Assembly (NCBI RefSeq): GCF_023630705.1
Contig: NZ_JALQEM010000023.1
Coordinates: forward strand, 1 to 64,000
Direction: 5' to 3'
From: Caballeronia sp. GAFFF1
Lineage (GTDB): Bacteria; Pseudomonadota; Gammaproteobacteria; Burkholderiales; Burkholderiaceae
DNA length: 64,000 nucleotides
Under the pieces are notes generated by a model, which was given only the letters and a program-made list of their open reading frames with translations, did not search any database and was not told the origin of the DNA. Both the position numbers and the translations under genes were made by a program. Position 1 is the stretch's first letter. Every line of letters starts with the position of its first letter. Below are positions 17,843 through 27,512 of this stretch, piece after piece.

Positions 17843-19105
17843 ATGAGTGATTCCGCATTCCACTATGTCGACGGCGTGCTGCACGCCGAAGGCGTCTCTG
17901 CCGCGTCGCTCGCGCAGCAGTTCGGCACGCCGCTCTATGTCTATTCCCGTGATGCGCTGACGCGAACCTACCGCGCTTACGCCGATGCGTGCGCCGGACG
18001 GCGCGCAGTCGTTCATGTGGCCGTGAAGGCCAACAGCAATCTCGCGGTGCTCAACGTGTTCGCGCGCATGGGCGCGGGCTTCGACATCGTCTCGTCGGGC
18101 GAACTGGCGCGCGTGCTCGCGGCGGGCGGCAAGGCCGAGAACACGGTGTTTTCGGGCGTTGGGAAGTCGGCGGCGGAAATGCGCGAGGCGCTGGAAGCGG
18201 GCGTCAAGTGCTTCAACGTCGAGTCGATTCCCGAGCTGCACGCGCTCAACGAAGTGGCGAAGTCGCTCGGCAAGCGAGCGCCGGTTTCGCTGCGCGTGAA
18301 CCCGGACGTAGACGCGAAGACGCATCCGTACATTTCCACGGGTCTCAAGTCGAACAAGTTCGGCGTGGCGTTCAGCGACGCGCGCGCGACCTATCGCGAA
18401 GCGCACGCGATGCCCAATCTCGACGTTGTCGGCATCGACTGCCATATCGGGTCGCAGATCACCGAGATCAGCCCGTATCTCGACGCGCTCGACAAGCTGC
18501 TCGATCTCGTCGAGCAAATCGAGTCGGACGGCATGTCCATTCGTCATGTGGACGTCGGCGGCGGTCTGGGCATCACTTACGACGACGAAACGCCGCCCGA
18601 TATCGGCGATTTCGTGCGCGCGCTGCTCGCGCATATCGAAAAGCGCGGCCACGGTCAGCGCGAAGTGTATTTCGAGCCGGGGCGCTCGCTCGTCGGCAAT
18701 GCAGGCGTGCTGCTCACGCGCGTCGAATATCTGAAGCCGGGCGAGGAGAAGAGCTTCGCCATTGTCGATGCCGCCATGAACGACCTCGCGCGCCCCGCGA
18801 TGTACGAGGCGTTTCATCGCATCGTGCCGGTCGTGAAGCGCGACGCGCCCGCGCACACGTACGACGTTGTCGGTCCCGTCTGCGAAAGCGGCGACTGGCT
18901 CGGGCGCGATCGCGATCTGGCTGTCGAGCCGGGCGACTTGCTCGCCATCTGCTCGGCCGGCGCGTACGGCTTCGTGATGAGCTCGAACTACAACACGCGC
19001 CCGCGCGCCGCCGAAGTCATGGTCGACGGCGAGCGCGCCCGCCTCGTGCGCCAACGCGAGGACGTGCGGCAGTTGTTCGCCGGAGAGTCGATCCTGCCGG
19101 ACTGA
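17843..19105 (+). CDS. lysA: Diaminopimelate decarboxylase
   Basis: The 420-residue PLP enzyme converts meso-diaminopimelate to lysine, the last biosynthetic step. The PLP lysine sits near residue 60 in HVAVKANSNLAVLNVF. The glycine-rich phosphate clamp is HVDVGGGLGI, and EPGRSLVGNAG, the second-subunit Cys in GPVCESGDWLGRD (about 347) and the final AGAYGFVMSSNYN are all present. ATG 17843 lies 45 bases after lptM, so the two are probably cotranscribed. A strong terminator follows the stop. Confidence 0.97.
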   Translation: MSDSAFHYVDGVLHAEGVSAASLAQQFGTPLYVYSRDALTRTYRAYADACAGRRAVVHVAVKANSNLAVLNVFARMGAGFDIVSSGELARVLAAGGKAENTVFSGVGKSAAEMREALEAGVKCFNVESIPELHALNEVAKSLGKRAPVSLRVNPDVDAKTHPYISTGLKSNKFGVAFSDARATYREAHAMPNLDVVGIDCHIGSQITEISPYLDALDKLLDLVEQIESDGMSIRHVDVGGGLGITYDDETPPDIGDFVRALLAHIEKRGHGQREVYFEPGRSLVGNAGVLLTRVEYLKPGEEKSFAIVDAAMNDLARPAMYEAFHRIVPVVKRDAPAHTYDVVGPVCESGDWLGRDRDLAVEPGDLLAICSAGAYGFVMSSNYNTRPRAAEVMVDGERARLVRQREDVRQLFAGESILPD

Positions 19106-19125
19106 CGCTCGCTCAAATGCAGACG

Positions 19126-19157
19126 GAAAAAGCGATGCCGAGGCATCGCTTTTTTTA
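19126..19157. terminator. Bidirectional terminator between lysA and msrQ
   Basis: AAAAAGCGATGCC and GGCATCGCTTTTTT form a near-perfect hairpin with a 2-base centre and T-tracts on both strands. It serves the convergent lysA (+) and msrQ (-) genes, and the msrQ stop codon lies inside it. Confidence 0.9.
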
Positions 19158-19823
19158 TGCGCGCGTCGCTGCTTTCGACTTCAGCCACACAAGCAGACGC
19201 CAGCCGAGCAACGCAATCACGATCGCGCCGTAGATCTTCGGCAGTATCAGATCGTGCTTGCCCGCCTTCATCCACCAGAAGTGCAGGATGGCGAGCGCGG
19301 CGATGACATAGATCGCGCGATGCAGTGTCTGCCAGCGGCGGCCGAGCTTGCGCACCATCGCTTTGGGCGACGTAACGGCGAGGGGAATCAGCAACACGAA
19401 CGCCGCGAATCCGACCGTGATGAACGGCCGCTTGCCGATGTCCTTCAGAATCTCCGCGATGTCGAACCACTTGTCGAACCAGAAGTACGTCGTGAAGTGC
19501 AGCGCGGCGTAAAAGAACGCATACAGCCCGATCATGCGGCGAAAGCGCACAAGCGCGGTCACGCCGGTCAGGCGTCTCGCGGGCGTGATGGCGAGCGTGA
19601 TGCACAAGAACACGAGCGTCCAGAGCCCCGTCGACCGCGTGATGAACTCGATCGGGTTCGCGCCCAGCCCGCCATGCACGCCCGTCACGCCGAGCAGCAC
19701 GAGGCGCGCAAGCGGATACAGCGCGGCAAGGAACACGACGACCTTGGCAGGCACGATCCAGCGCGGCCCCGTCTGCACGCGCGCCCGCGGCTGCGCCGTC
19801 TTGATATCGGTTGCGGTCGGCAT
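19155..19823 (-). CDS. msrQ: Haem-binding membrane subunit MsrQ of periplasmic methionine sulfoxide reductase
   Basis: The 222-residue inner-membrane b-type cytochrome (YedZ family, ferric-reductase-like fold) has about six membrane helices. The pattern STGLWTLVFLCITLAITPARRLTG, FRRMIGLYAFFYAALHFTTYFWFD and WQTLHRAIYVIAALAILHFWW carries the haem-ligand His residues typical of MsrQ. It passes quinone-derived electrons to MsrP. The ATG at 19823 lies two bases after the msrP stop. A longer upstream frame overlaps msrP and was rejected. Confidence 0.94.
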   Translation of the reverse strand: MPTATDIKTAQPRARVQTGPRWIVPAKVVVFLAALYPLARLVLLGVTGVHGGLGANPIEFITRSTGLWTLVFLCITLAITPARRLTGVTALVRFRRMIGLYAFFYAALHFTTYFWFDKWFDIAEILKDIGKRPFITVGFAAFVLLIPLAVTSPKAMVRKLGRRWQTLHRAIYVIAALAILHFWWMKAGKHDLILPKIYGAIVIALLGWRLLVWLKSKAATRA

Positions 19824-19825
19824 GT

Positions 19826-20815
19826 TCAGAAGTTCTTCTTGAGGTCCATGCCCTGATACAGCGACGCCACCTGATCGCCGTATCCGTTGAATATCAGCGT
19901 CTTGCGTTTGGGCGTGAAGAATCCGTCCTCGCCGATGCGCCGCTCCGTCGCCTGGCTCCAGCGCGGGTGATCCACGGTCGGATTCACGTTTGAATAGAAG
20001 CCGTATTCGTTCGGCGCGTAGGTGTTCCAGCTCGTCGGCGGCTGCTTTTCCACGAAGCGGATTTTGACCAGCGATTTCGCGCTCTTGAAGCCGTACTTCC
20101 ACGGCACCACGATACGCACCGGCGCGCCGTTCTGATTCGGCAGCACTTCGCCGTAGAGGCCGACGGTCAGAAGCGTGAGCGGGTTCATCGCTTCATCCAT
20201 GCGCAGCCCTTCCGAATACGGCCAGTCGAGGATCGGCGTGGACAGGCCCGGCATCTGCGAACGGTCCGCGAGCGTGATGAACTGCACGTACTTCGCGTTG
20301 CCTGTCGGCTCGGCGCGCCTGATCAACTCGGACAGTGACACGCCGATCCACGGAATGACCATCGACCAGCCTTCGACGCATCGCAGCCGGTAGATGCGCT
20401 CTTCCAGCGGCGCGATCTTGAGAATCTCGTCGATGTCGTAGACCTTCGGATTCTTGATCTCGCCTTCCACCGACACTTTCCACGGCCGCGGACGCAGCGT
20501 GCCCGCGTGCTCGGCCGGATCGCCCTTGTCGGTGCCGAACTCGTAGAAGTTGTTGTACGTGGTGACGTCTTTGAGCGGCGTCGGCTTGTCGAGCGCGACG
20601 AACTTCGCATTGGTCTTCGCGGCGAGCTTCTGCCCCTTCGCATCGGGCGATGTCAGCGTCGCGTGGGCGAGACCGCTCGCGCCGGCGAGCCCCGTGGCCG
20701 CGAACGCGCCGATGGAGCGCAGCGCGCGGCGGCGGTTCTCGAACACCTCGCGCGGCGTGATCTCGTGAGGGGGGATGTCGTCGCCATAAAGCGCGCCGTT
20801 ACGTTTGATCCACAT
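19826..20815 (-). CDS. msrP: Periplasmic methionine sulfoxide reductase catalytic subunit MsrP (molybdopterin)
   Basis: The 329-residue precursor has a twin-arginine-type leader ([27 protein letters not shown]), so it is probably exported folded by Tat. The sulfite-oxidase-like molybdopterin fold shows the Mo-ligand Cys near 146 in [15 protein letters not shown] and later [24 protein letters not shown]. It repairs oxidised methionines in periplasmic proteins. ATG 20815 (MWIKRNG) has AGGAG just upstream; the extension to 20881 lacks similarity. It forms an operon with msrQ. Confidence 0.95.
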   Translation of the reverse strand: MWIKRNGALYGDDIPPHEITPREVFENRRRALRSIGAFAATGLAGASGLAHATLTSPDAKGQKLAAKTNAKFVALDKPTPLKDVTTYNNFYEFGTDKGDPAEHAGTLRPRPWKVSVEGEIKNPKVYDIDEILKIAPLEERIYRLRCVEGWSMVIPWIGVSLSELIRRAEPTGNAKYVQFITLADRSQMPGLSTPILDWPYSEGLRMDEAMNPLTLLTVGLYGEVLPNQNGAPVRIVVPWKYGFKSAKSLVKIRFVEKQPPTSWNTYAPNEYGFYSNVNPTVDHPRWSQATERRIGEDGFFTPKRKTLIFNGYGDQVASLYQGMDLKKNF

Positions 20816-20890
20816 GGAGCCGACTCCTACTTTGCTTTCGCGATACACAGGCAAACAGCAGAACCAGTGCCCGTATTCCACGCCGAAACG

Positions 20891-20925
20891 AAAAAAAACC
20901 GCCAGCGCGACGCATGGCGGTTTCT
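20891..20925 (-). terminator. Terminator downstream of ccsB
   Basis: AAACCGCCA and TGGCGGTTT (about 20,897-20,923) pair across a short loop. On the minus strand the hairpin is followed by eight T. It lies between the ccsB stop and the msrP start, so it ends the cytochrome assembly transcript. Confidence 0.85.
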
Positions 20926-20947
20926 CCCTTTTTCTATGCCGGCCGGC

Positions 20948-22150
20948 TCACAGCTTGCCGTAACTGTGCAAGCCCGACAGGAACATGTTGACGCCGAGGA
21001 ACGCGAACGTCGTCACGACCAGACCCGTCAGCGCCCACCACGCCGCCGCGGCGCCGCGCAGGCCCTTCATTAGCCGCATGTGCAGCCACGCCGCGTAGTT
21101 CAGCCATACGATGAGCGCCCACGTTTCCTTCGGGTCCCAGCTCCAGTAGCCGCCCCACGCTTCCGCCGCCCAGAGCGCGCCGAGAATGGTCGCGATGGTG
21201 AAGAACGCGAAACCGACCGCGATCGACTTGTACATGACGTCGTCGAGCACTTCGAGCGACGGCAGGCGGTCCGCCAGCACGCCGCGTTGCTTGGCGAGAT
21301 ACGCGACCGACACCATCGCGGAGAGCGCGAAGCTGCCGTAACCGATGAAGTTCGCCGGCACGTGAATCTTCATCCACCAGCTTTGCAGCGCGGGCACGAG
21401 CGGCTGAATCTGCTGCGCGTCGCGCGCAATCGAATACCACATCAGGAAGCCGACGGCCGCGCTGATCACGAGCAGCACGAACGCGCCCATTTGCCGTGTC
21501 GCGTAGTGCTGCTCGTAGTAGAGGTAGAACAGCGACGTGATGAGGCAGAACAGCACGAAGACTTCGTACAGATTCGAAATAGGAATGTGACCGACGTCGC
21601 TACCGATCATGTACGACTCGTACCAGCGCACCATCATGCCGGTGAAGCCCATCAGCACCGCGACCCACGTCATGCGCGAGCCGATCGCGCCGCCCGTCTG
21701 CGACCGCGTGACGAGTCCGATCCAGTAGAAGAGCGTCGCGAGAATGAAGAGCGCGCTCATCCACAGAATCGCGGACTGGCTCGACAGGAAATACTTGAGG
21801 AAGAAATTGGTGTCGGCGCGCGCCAGATCGTGCTGATAAAGCTGAATCGACAGCAGCGACATGACCGCGATCAGCGCGATCAGCAAGCGCACCGGCTTCC
21901 AGCGCCAGCCGAGCACCACGAACGTCGGCACCGCGCCGACCAGCACCGCCGTGTCGTACACGTCCATGTACGCGTGATAGCGGTTGAGCGCGAAACCCGC
22001 GCCCGCGACCATCGCGAGGGCGAACAGCCAGTCGAGCGCGCCGAGCCTGCGGAAGAACGGACGGTCGTCGAACACGGCGACATCGGGAAGGCTCGATGCC
22101 GGACGTTCCGTCTTGGCGGAGGCGTGGGAGGAAGTCTGTGTGAGGTCCAT
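20948..22150 (-). CDS. ccsB: System II cytochrome c biogenesis protein CcsB/ResC (CcsA family)
   Basis: The 400-residue polytopic inner-membrane protein carries the tryptophan-rich WWD motif (WAAEAWGGYWSWDPKETWALIVWL, about 315-340) that presents haem to apocytochromes in the periplasm. Flanking conserved His residues occur in the surrounding helices (for example AWLHMRL). About eight hydrophobic segments are seen, starting after a polar N-terminus. It works with ResB, encoded 4 bases upstream, as haem exporter and synthetase. The gene is also called resC; naming (ccsA/ccsB/resC) varies between groups. Confidence 0.93.
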   Translation of the reverse strand: MDLTQTSSHASAKTERPASSLPDVAVFDDRPFFRRLGALDWLFALAMVAGAGFALNRYHAYMDVYDTAVLVGAVPTFVVLGWRWKPVRLLIALIAVMSLLSIQLYQHDLARADTNFFLKYFLSSQSAILWMSALFILATLFYWIGLVTRSQTGGAIGSRMTWVAVLMGFTGMMVRWYESYMIGSDVGHIPISNLYEVFVLFCLITSLFYLYYEQHYATRQMGAFVLLVISAAVGFLMWYSIARDAQQIQPLVPALQSWWMKIHVPANFIGYGSFALSAMVSVAYLAKQRGVLADRLPSLEVLDDVMYKSIAVGFAFFTIATILGALWAAEAWGGYWSWDPKETWALIVWLNYAAWLHMRLMKGLRGAAAAWWALTGLVVTTFAFLGVNMFLSGLHSYGKL

Positions 22151-22154
22151 GATC

Positions 22155-24398
22155 TTACCGTGATGAAACTTCCGAGCTCGCGGCTTCGGATTGCGATTGC
22201 GGCGCGGCGGACGCCGGCGCTTTCTGAGCGGTCGGTGGCGCGGCCGGGTCGATTGGCGAAGCGCCCAGCGCCGCGCCGACCGACGCCCGCGTGCGCTCGA
22301 ATTCCTTCTCGAAATCCAGCGTCCGGCGTGCGGTGGACATGGCCATCAGCACGCTCGCGCCGCCCTGCCCTGAATCTTTGAGCCAGAACCAGAGCCGACG
22401 TTCACGAACATAGAACATCGAGAAGATGCCGACGACCAGCAGAAGGCTGCCAAGATACACCACTTTTTTACCCGGCGCGCGCGTCAACTGGAATACCGAG
22501 GCTTGCACCTGCTTGAACGAATCCAGTTGCAGGAAGACGGGAGAACCGTACAGAAAGCTGTCAGAAAGCGCGTTGATCGAGGCCTGAACGAACGCCGTGC
22601 TCTTTTCGTCGATCTTCGCGTCGGGCACGCCGTTCTGCTCGCGCGACATTTGCCAGACGTCCCACATGGCGCCTTCGAGCATGCGCATCAGAAGGCCCGC
22701 GGCTTTTTCCTGCTCGCCCTTAGGCACGGATTTGTCGATGAAAGCCGCGATGCTCTGGAAACCGCCGTTCATCTGACCATTCGCGCTCGTCGCGCCGTTT
22801 TCGTCCGCGCCGGCGAACAGATTCAGCACGCGCAGCGCGCTTTCTTCCAGATGCTTCTGCAACTCGGCGTTTTCCTGCGGCACCGAGCGCATGGCGAATC
22901 GGTGTGCCGCCGCCGCGCGCGTCGCGGGCGTTTGCAGCGCGGCGCGCAAGTCCATCCACTGCTTGACGGAGCCTTGCTCGTCGGCGGGAATGCGCAGATA
23001 GCGGAACGGATCGTTCGGGCTCACGCGCATGCCGGCGAGGAACATGCGCTGCCCGCCGACATCCACCGGCAGCATGTAGTTGCTGTATTCGCGCGCCTGA
23101 CCGTCCGTGCCGCGTACCTTGTACTGCACCGACGGGCCGATATTGCGCAGATCCGTCGGCCGCGATGTCTTCGCGCCGGAACCGAGGCGCTCGTCAAACG
23201 CGTCGCGCAGCGTTTCCTTCTTGCCGACGCCGCGCGCGTCCGGCGCGCCGCTGCCGTCCGTCATGTTCTCGACGTTGATCGCGCGGAAATCCGTGAATTC
23301 GACGGTTTCGCCCTGCGCGCCCGCGAACTGGGACGCGACGGGCGCGGTGCCGCCGATCGTCCCGTTGAACGGCGCGGTCTTGGCGCTGCCGCCGGTCATC
23401 GGCCAGGCGGTCATTTCGAGCTTTGAGCCGCCGTCCTGAAAGCTCGATTGGTAAATCGACACGCCGTCATACGTGAACGGCTTGTTCACCTCGACGCGCG
23501 CCGGAATGCGCTTGCCCGTCTTGTGATCGATCACGACGATATCGCTCGCGAAGAGCTTCGGCATGCCGGTCGAGTAGTAATCGACGATGAACTTGTCGAG
23601 CTGAATGGAGAACGGCAGGTCCTGAATGATCGAGCCGTCCTGCTGATTCAGAATGGCCGTGCCGACATATTGCCCTTCGGGCACCCACGCGTAGCCGCGA
23701 AAAGTTGGATTCGACGTGGAAAGGCGATGCTCGGCGGGAATGTCGTTGATGACCGCGTTCGTGGCGACCGGCGTCTTGTTGAAGAGCCACATTTGCAGCT
23801 TGATCGGCAGATTGCTGTCGAGCAGCCCGCCGATGCAGATCACGACGATCGCGAGGTGCGCCGAGATATAGCCGAGCTTCGTGAGCGCGCCGCGCTTGCC
23901 GGCGATCAGCGTCGCGCCGGTGTCGGTCTCGCGCCGGACGAAGCGATAGCCCATCTTCGCGCTGAGGCGTTCGAGCGCCGCGGCTGTCTGGGCGCGATCC
24001 GCGCCCACCACGAACTCGCCCTTGTGATGGAACGCGCGCAGACTGCCCTCGTGCACGCGATCCTTCCAGTTCTTGATATCCGCGATCATCTTCGGGCCAT
24101 TGCGCACGACGCACAGCGACACCGAAATCACGAGGAACACGAGGATCAGCATGAACCACCACGCGCTGTACACGTTGTAGAGGCTCAGGCCGCGGAAGAT
24201 GTCCGCCCAGAACGGGCCGAACTGGTTGACGTAGTTTGGATACGGGTCTTCCTGCGTCAGCACCGTGCCGATGATGCTCGCGATCGCCAGCACAACCAGC
24301 AAGGCGATGGCAAAGCGCATCGAACTCACGAGCTCGACGAAATGCTTCATGGCGCGACGGCTCGACTTCGACTGCAATCCCGATGTGGTGATGCTCAT
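22155..24398 (-). CDS. resB: System II cytochrome c biogenesis protein ResB
   Basis: The 747-residue membrane partner of CcsB has three N-terminal helices (MRFAIALLVVLAIASIIGTVL; WWFMLILVFLVISVSLCVV; LGYISAHLAIVVICIGGLLD), each with the typical ResB spacing. A very long periplasmic region (about 215-640) follows, including the ResB signature YYSTGMPKLFASDIVVID and FTYDGVSIYQSSF. The final helix is VVYLGSLLLVVGIFSMFYVRERRLWFWL, with an Ala/Pro-rich cytoplasmic tail. It is longer than Bacillus ResB (about 540) because of extra sequence at about 480-620, which is usual for beta-proteobacteria. It is cotranscribed with ccsB. Confidence 0.94.
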   Translation of the reverse strand: MSITTSGLQSKSSRRAMKHFVELVSSMRFAIALLVVLAIASIIGTVLTQEDPYPNYVNQFGPFWADIFRGLSLYNVYSAWWFMLILVFLVISVSLCVVRNGPKMIADIKNWKDRVHEGSLRAFHHKGEFVVGADRAQTAAALERLSAKMGYRFVRRETDTGATLIAGKRGALTKLGYISAHLAIVVICIGGLLDSNLPIKLQMWLFNKTPVATNAVINDIPAEHRLSTSNPTFRGYAWVPEGQYVGTAILNQQDGSIIQDLPFSIQLDKFIVDYYSTGMPKLFASDIVVIDHKTGKRIPARVEVNKPFTYDGVSIYQSSFQDGGSKLEMTAWPMTGGSAKTAPFNGTIGGTAPVASQFAGAQGETVEFTDFRAINVENMTDGSGAPDARGVGKKETLRDAFDERLGSGAKTSRPTDLRNIGPSVQYKVRGTDGQAREYSNYMLPVDVGGQRMFLAGMRVSPNDPFRYLRIPADEQGSVKQWMDLRAALQTPATRAAAAHRFAMRSVPQENAELQKHLEESALRVLNLFAGADENGATSANGQMNGGFQSIAAFIDKSVPKGEQEKAAGLLMRMLEGAMWDVWQMSREQNGVPDAKIDEKSTAFVQASINALSDSFLYGSPVFLQLDSFKQVQASVFQLTRAPGKKVVYLGSLLLVVGIFSMFYVRERRLWFWLKDSGQGGASVLMAMSTARRTLDFEKEFERTRASVGAALGASPIDPAAPPTAQKAPASAAPQSQSEAASSEVSSR

Positions 24399-24417
24399 TC
24401 AAACTCCGGCTGACAGC

Positions 24418-24470
24418 AAAAAAGGGTGGAGACGTAAGCGGTCTGACCGACCGACGTCCCACCCTTTTTC
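24418..24470 (-). terminator. Terminator between the cytochrome c gene and resB
   Basis: GGGTGG (24424-24429) with nearby GACGT pairs with ACGTC-CCACCC (24453-24464, one bulge). A-runs before and T-runs after make it a terminator on either strand. On the minus strand it ends the cytochrome c transcript 20 bases before the resB ATG, and it may attenuate rather than stop transcription. Confidence 0.75.
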
Positions 24471-24573
24471 TTGTTTTCGCGCCTGCCTCTGTGGGCCGGC
24501 TTCGTGCGTAGTATGGGCGATTCCCTGCGTTCTTGCTCTCCGCCGGGAACCGCTGGACGCTCTCGTGCTGCGT

Positions 24574-25236
24574 TTAATGCAATCCGGCGACGTAATCCGC
24601 TACCGCTTTCATTTCCGCTTCGTTCAGGCGCGACGCGATGGCGTGCATCGGTTCGCTGTTGTTGCGCGTGCCTTGGGCGAAGGCATTGAGCTGCGCGACG
24701 GTGTAATCGCCCCACTGCCACGACAGCCGCGGATACTGCACCGGAATGCCCATTCCCGTCGCGCCGTGGCACGCGGCGCACGCCGGCACGCCCTTGTCGG
24801 CAATCCCGCCGCGGTAAATTTTCTGGCCGAGCGCGACGTCGGTCTTGTCGCGAGCGTAATTCGGCTTGGTCTGCTGAGACGCGAAGTACGCCGCCACGTT
24901 CACCATGTCCTGATCCGACAGCGCCGCGGCAATGCCCGTCATGATCGGATTGTTGCGCGCCGGCGCCTTTGCGCCGGGCTGCGTCTTGTAATCCTTCAAC
25001 TGCTTGACGATGTAGTCAGCGTGCTGCCCCGCGAGCTTGGGAAACGCAGCGCCGGCGCTGTTGCCGTCCGCCGCGTGACACGCCGCGCAAACCTGGGTCG
25101 CGATGGCCTGCCCTCTTGCCGCATCCGGCTTGGCCGGCTGGGCCGCCTCCGCCGCATTCACTGAAATCGATACCGCCAATCCACCGAGAGCCGCCGCTGC
25201 CTGAAGCACCACCAGAGACCTGTACAGTCGGTTCAT
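24574..25236 (-). CDS. Di-haem cytochrome c (c4-like), periplasmic
   Basis: The 220-residue precursor has a signal peptide ending near VSVNAAEA (about residue 28-30) and two class I haem sites: CAACHAADG near residue 50 and [11 protein letters not shown] near 151. Each is followed by a distant Met ([21 protein letters not shown]) as sixth ligand. The two-fold repeat is typical of cytochrome c4, an electron carrier to terminal oxidases. It lies directly upstream of resB/ccsB, the machinery that attaches its haem. The ATG at 25236 has only a weak AGGG upstream. Confidence 0.92.
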   Translation of the reverse strand: MNRLYRSLVVLQAAAALGGLAVSISVNAAEAAQPAKPDAARGQAIATQVCAACHAADGNSAGAAFPKLAGQHADYIVKQLKDYKTQPGAKAPARNNPIMTGIAAALSDQDMVNVAAYFASQQTKPNYARDKTDVALGQKIYRGGIADKGVPACAACHGATGMGIPVQYPRLSWQWGDYTVAQLNAFAQGTRNNSEPMHAIASRLNEAEMKAVADYVAGLH

Positions 25237-25544
25237 TCGCGTACCCTGTTTTTCGTCTTGTGAGAATGTTAGGTTCTGCAAAAAACGACGGCAGCCGGAT
25301 ATGGCCGCAAGTACCCGAACGAAAGGGCTCAAAAGATGCCCTGAAACTGTCTCGCTCCTTTATGGGTGACGCCTGCAGCCTGGGTCTTGCGCCCATGCGG
25401 GTCTTTAAAAATCCGTCGTATTGTACAATAACCCGCTACACGCAAAGACGCCAGTCGGGGCATGCCCAGTATCGCCGGGGTTCTCTAGGCTTCGAGTCGC
25501 CGCCTCTCTCTCGCGCTCTTTCGCGCGCTTTAGTCCTCCCGCCA
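25237..25544. promoter_or_regulatory. Divergent intergenic region between the cytochrome c gene and engB
   Basis: This 308-base gap holds no gene. It contains a perfect 12-base palindrome TATTGTACAATA at 25419-25430 that includes a TACAAT -10-like hexamer, with a weak -35-like TCTTTA 16 bases upstream for the engB direction. Dedicated promoters for both genes must lie here, but I cannot place them firmly. Confidence 0.4.
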
Positions 25545-26198
25545 ATGCCATTTCTGCTCCATCAAGCCCGCTTCTTCACCACGGTCAATCACCTGCGCGA
25601 CCTTCCGCCGACGCCGCAGCCGGAAATCGCCTTCGCGGGTCGCTCCAACGCCGGAAAGTCGACGGCGATCAACGTGCTGTGCAATCAAAAGCGCCTTGCA
25701 TTCGCCAGTAAGACGCCGGGGCGCACGCAGCACATCAACTACTTCTCGGTCGGACCGGAAGCGGCGCCGGTCGGGCATCTCGTCGACTTGCCGGGCTATG
25801 GCTACGCCGAAGTGCCGGGCGCGGCGAAGGCGCACTGGCAGCAGTTGCTCTCGACCTACCTTCAGAGCCGCGCGCAGCTACGCGGCATGATCTTGATGAT
25901 GGATTCGCGCCGTCCGCTGACGGAGCTCGACCGCATCATGGTCGACTGGTTCGCGCCGACCGGCAAGCCGATCCACGCGCTCCTCACGAAGTGCGACAAA
26001 TTGACGCGACAAGAGATGACCAACGCGCTGCGCGCGACGCAGAAGTCGTTCGGCGAATACAAGGCGGCGGGATATCGCGGCGAGTTGAGCGTGCAGTTGT
26101 TCTCCGCGCTCAAGCGCACGGGCCTCGACGAAGCGCACGAATTGATCGAAAGCTGGCTGCTGCCGGCCGAAGCGGCATCCGAAGACGCGGCCGAGTGA
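25545..26198 (+). CDS. engB: Ribosome biogenesis GTPase EngB (YsxC/YihA)
   Basis: The 217-residue TRAFAC GTPase is needed for 50S assembly. G1 is GRSNAGKST (about 31-39), followed by G2 with the conserved [14 protein letters not shown]3 [10 protein letters not shown] and G4 LTKCDKL (usual TKxDK). A late [10 protein letters not shown] corresponds to G5. ATG 25545 ([11 protein letters not shown]) matches the family start; the longer open frame upstream to 25116 does not. The gene is divergent from the cytochrome c gene and is followed by the small-RNA candidate on the opposite strand. Confidence 0.95.
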   Translation: MPFLLHQARFFTTVNHLRDLPPTPQPEIAFAGRSNAGKSTAINVLCNQKRLAFASKTPGRTQHINYFSVGPEAAPVGHLVDLPGYGYAEVPGAAKAHWQQLLSTYLQSRAQLRGMILMMDSRRPLTELDRIMVDWFAPTGKPIHALLTKCDKLTRQEMTNALRATQKSFGEYKAAGYRGELSVQLFSALKRTGLDEAHELIESWLLPAEAASEDAAE

Positions 26199-26206
26199 TC
26201 TTGTAG

Positions 26207-27457
<1,251 letters not shown>

Positions 27458-27480
27458 GCTTCGCGATCACGCGAAACAAA

Positions 27481-27512
27481 GGGCGATGCGTTCTGGCATC
27501 GCCCTTTTCTTT
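27481..27512. terminator. Bidirectional terminator between hemB and dsbD
   Basis: GGGCGATGC (27481-27489) and GCATCGCCC (27496-27504) form a perfect stem with a 6-base loop, followed on the plus strand by TTTTCTTTT. It separates convergent hemB and dsbD and gives a weaker T-tract on the minus strand. Confidence 0.9.

Noticed and set aside
19824-20102. N-terminal extension of msrQ into msrP
   Set aside because: The extension reads through msrP out of frame and lacks similarity; ATG 19823 fits the MsrQ start.
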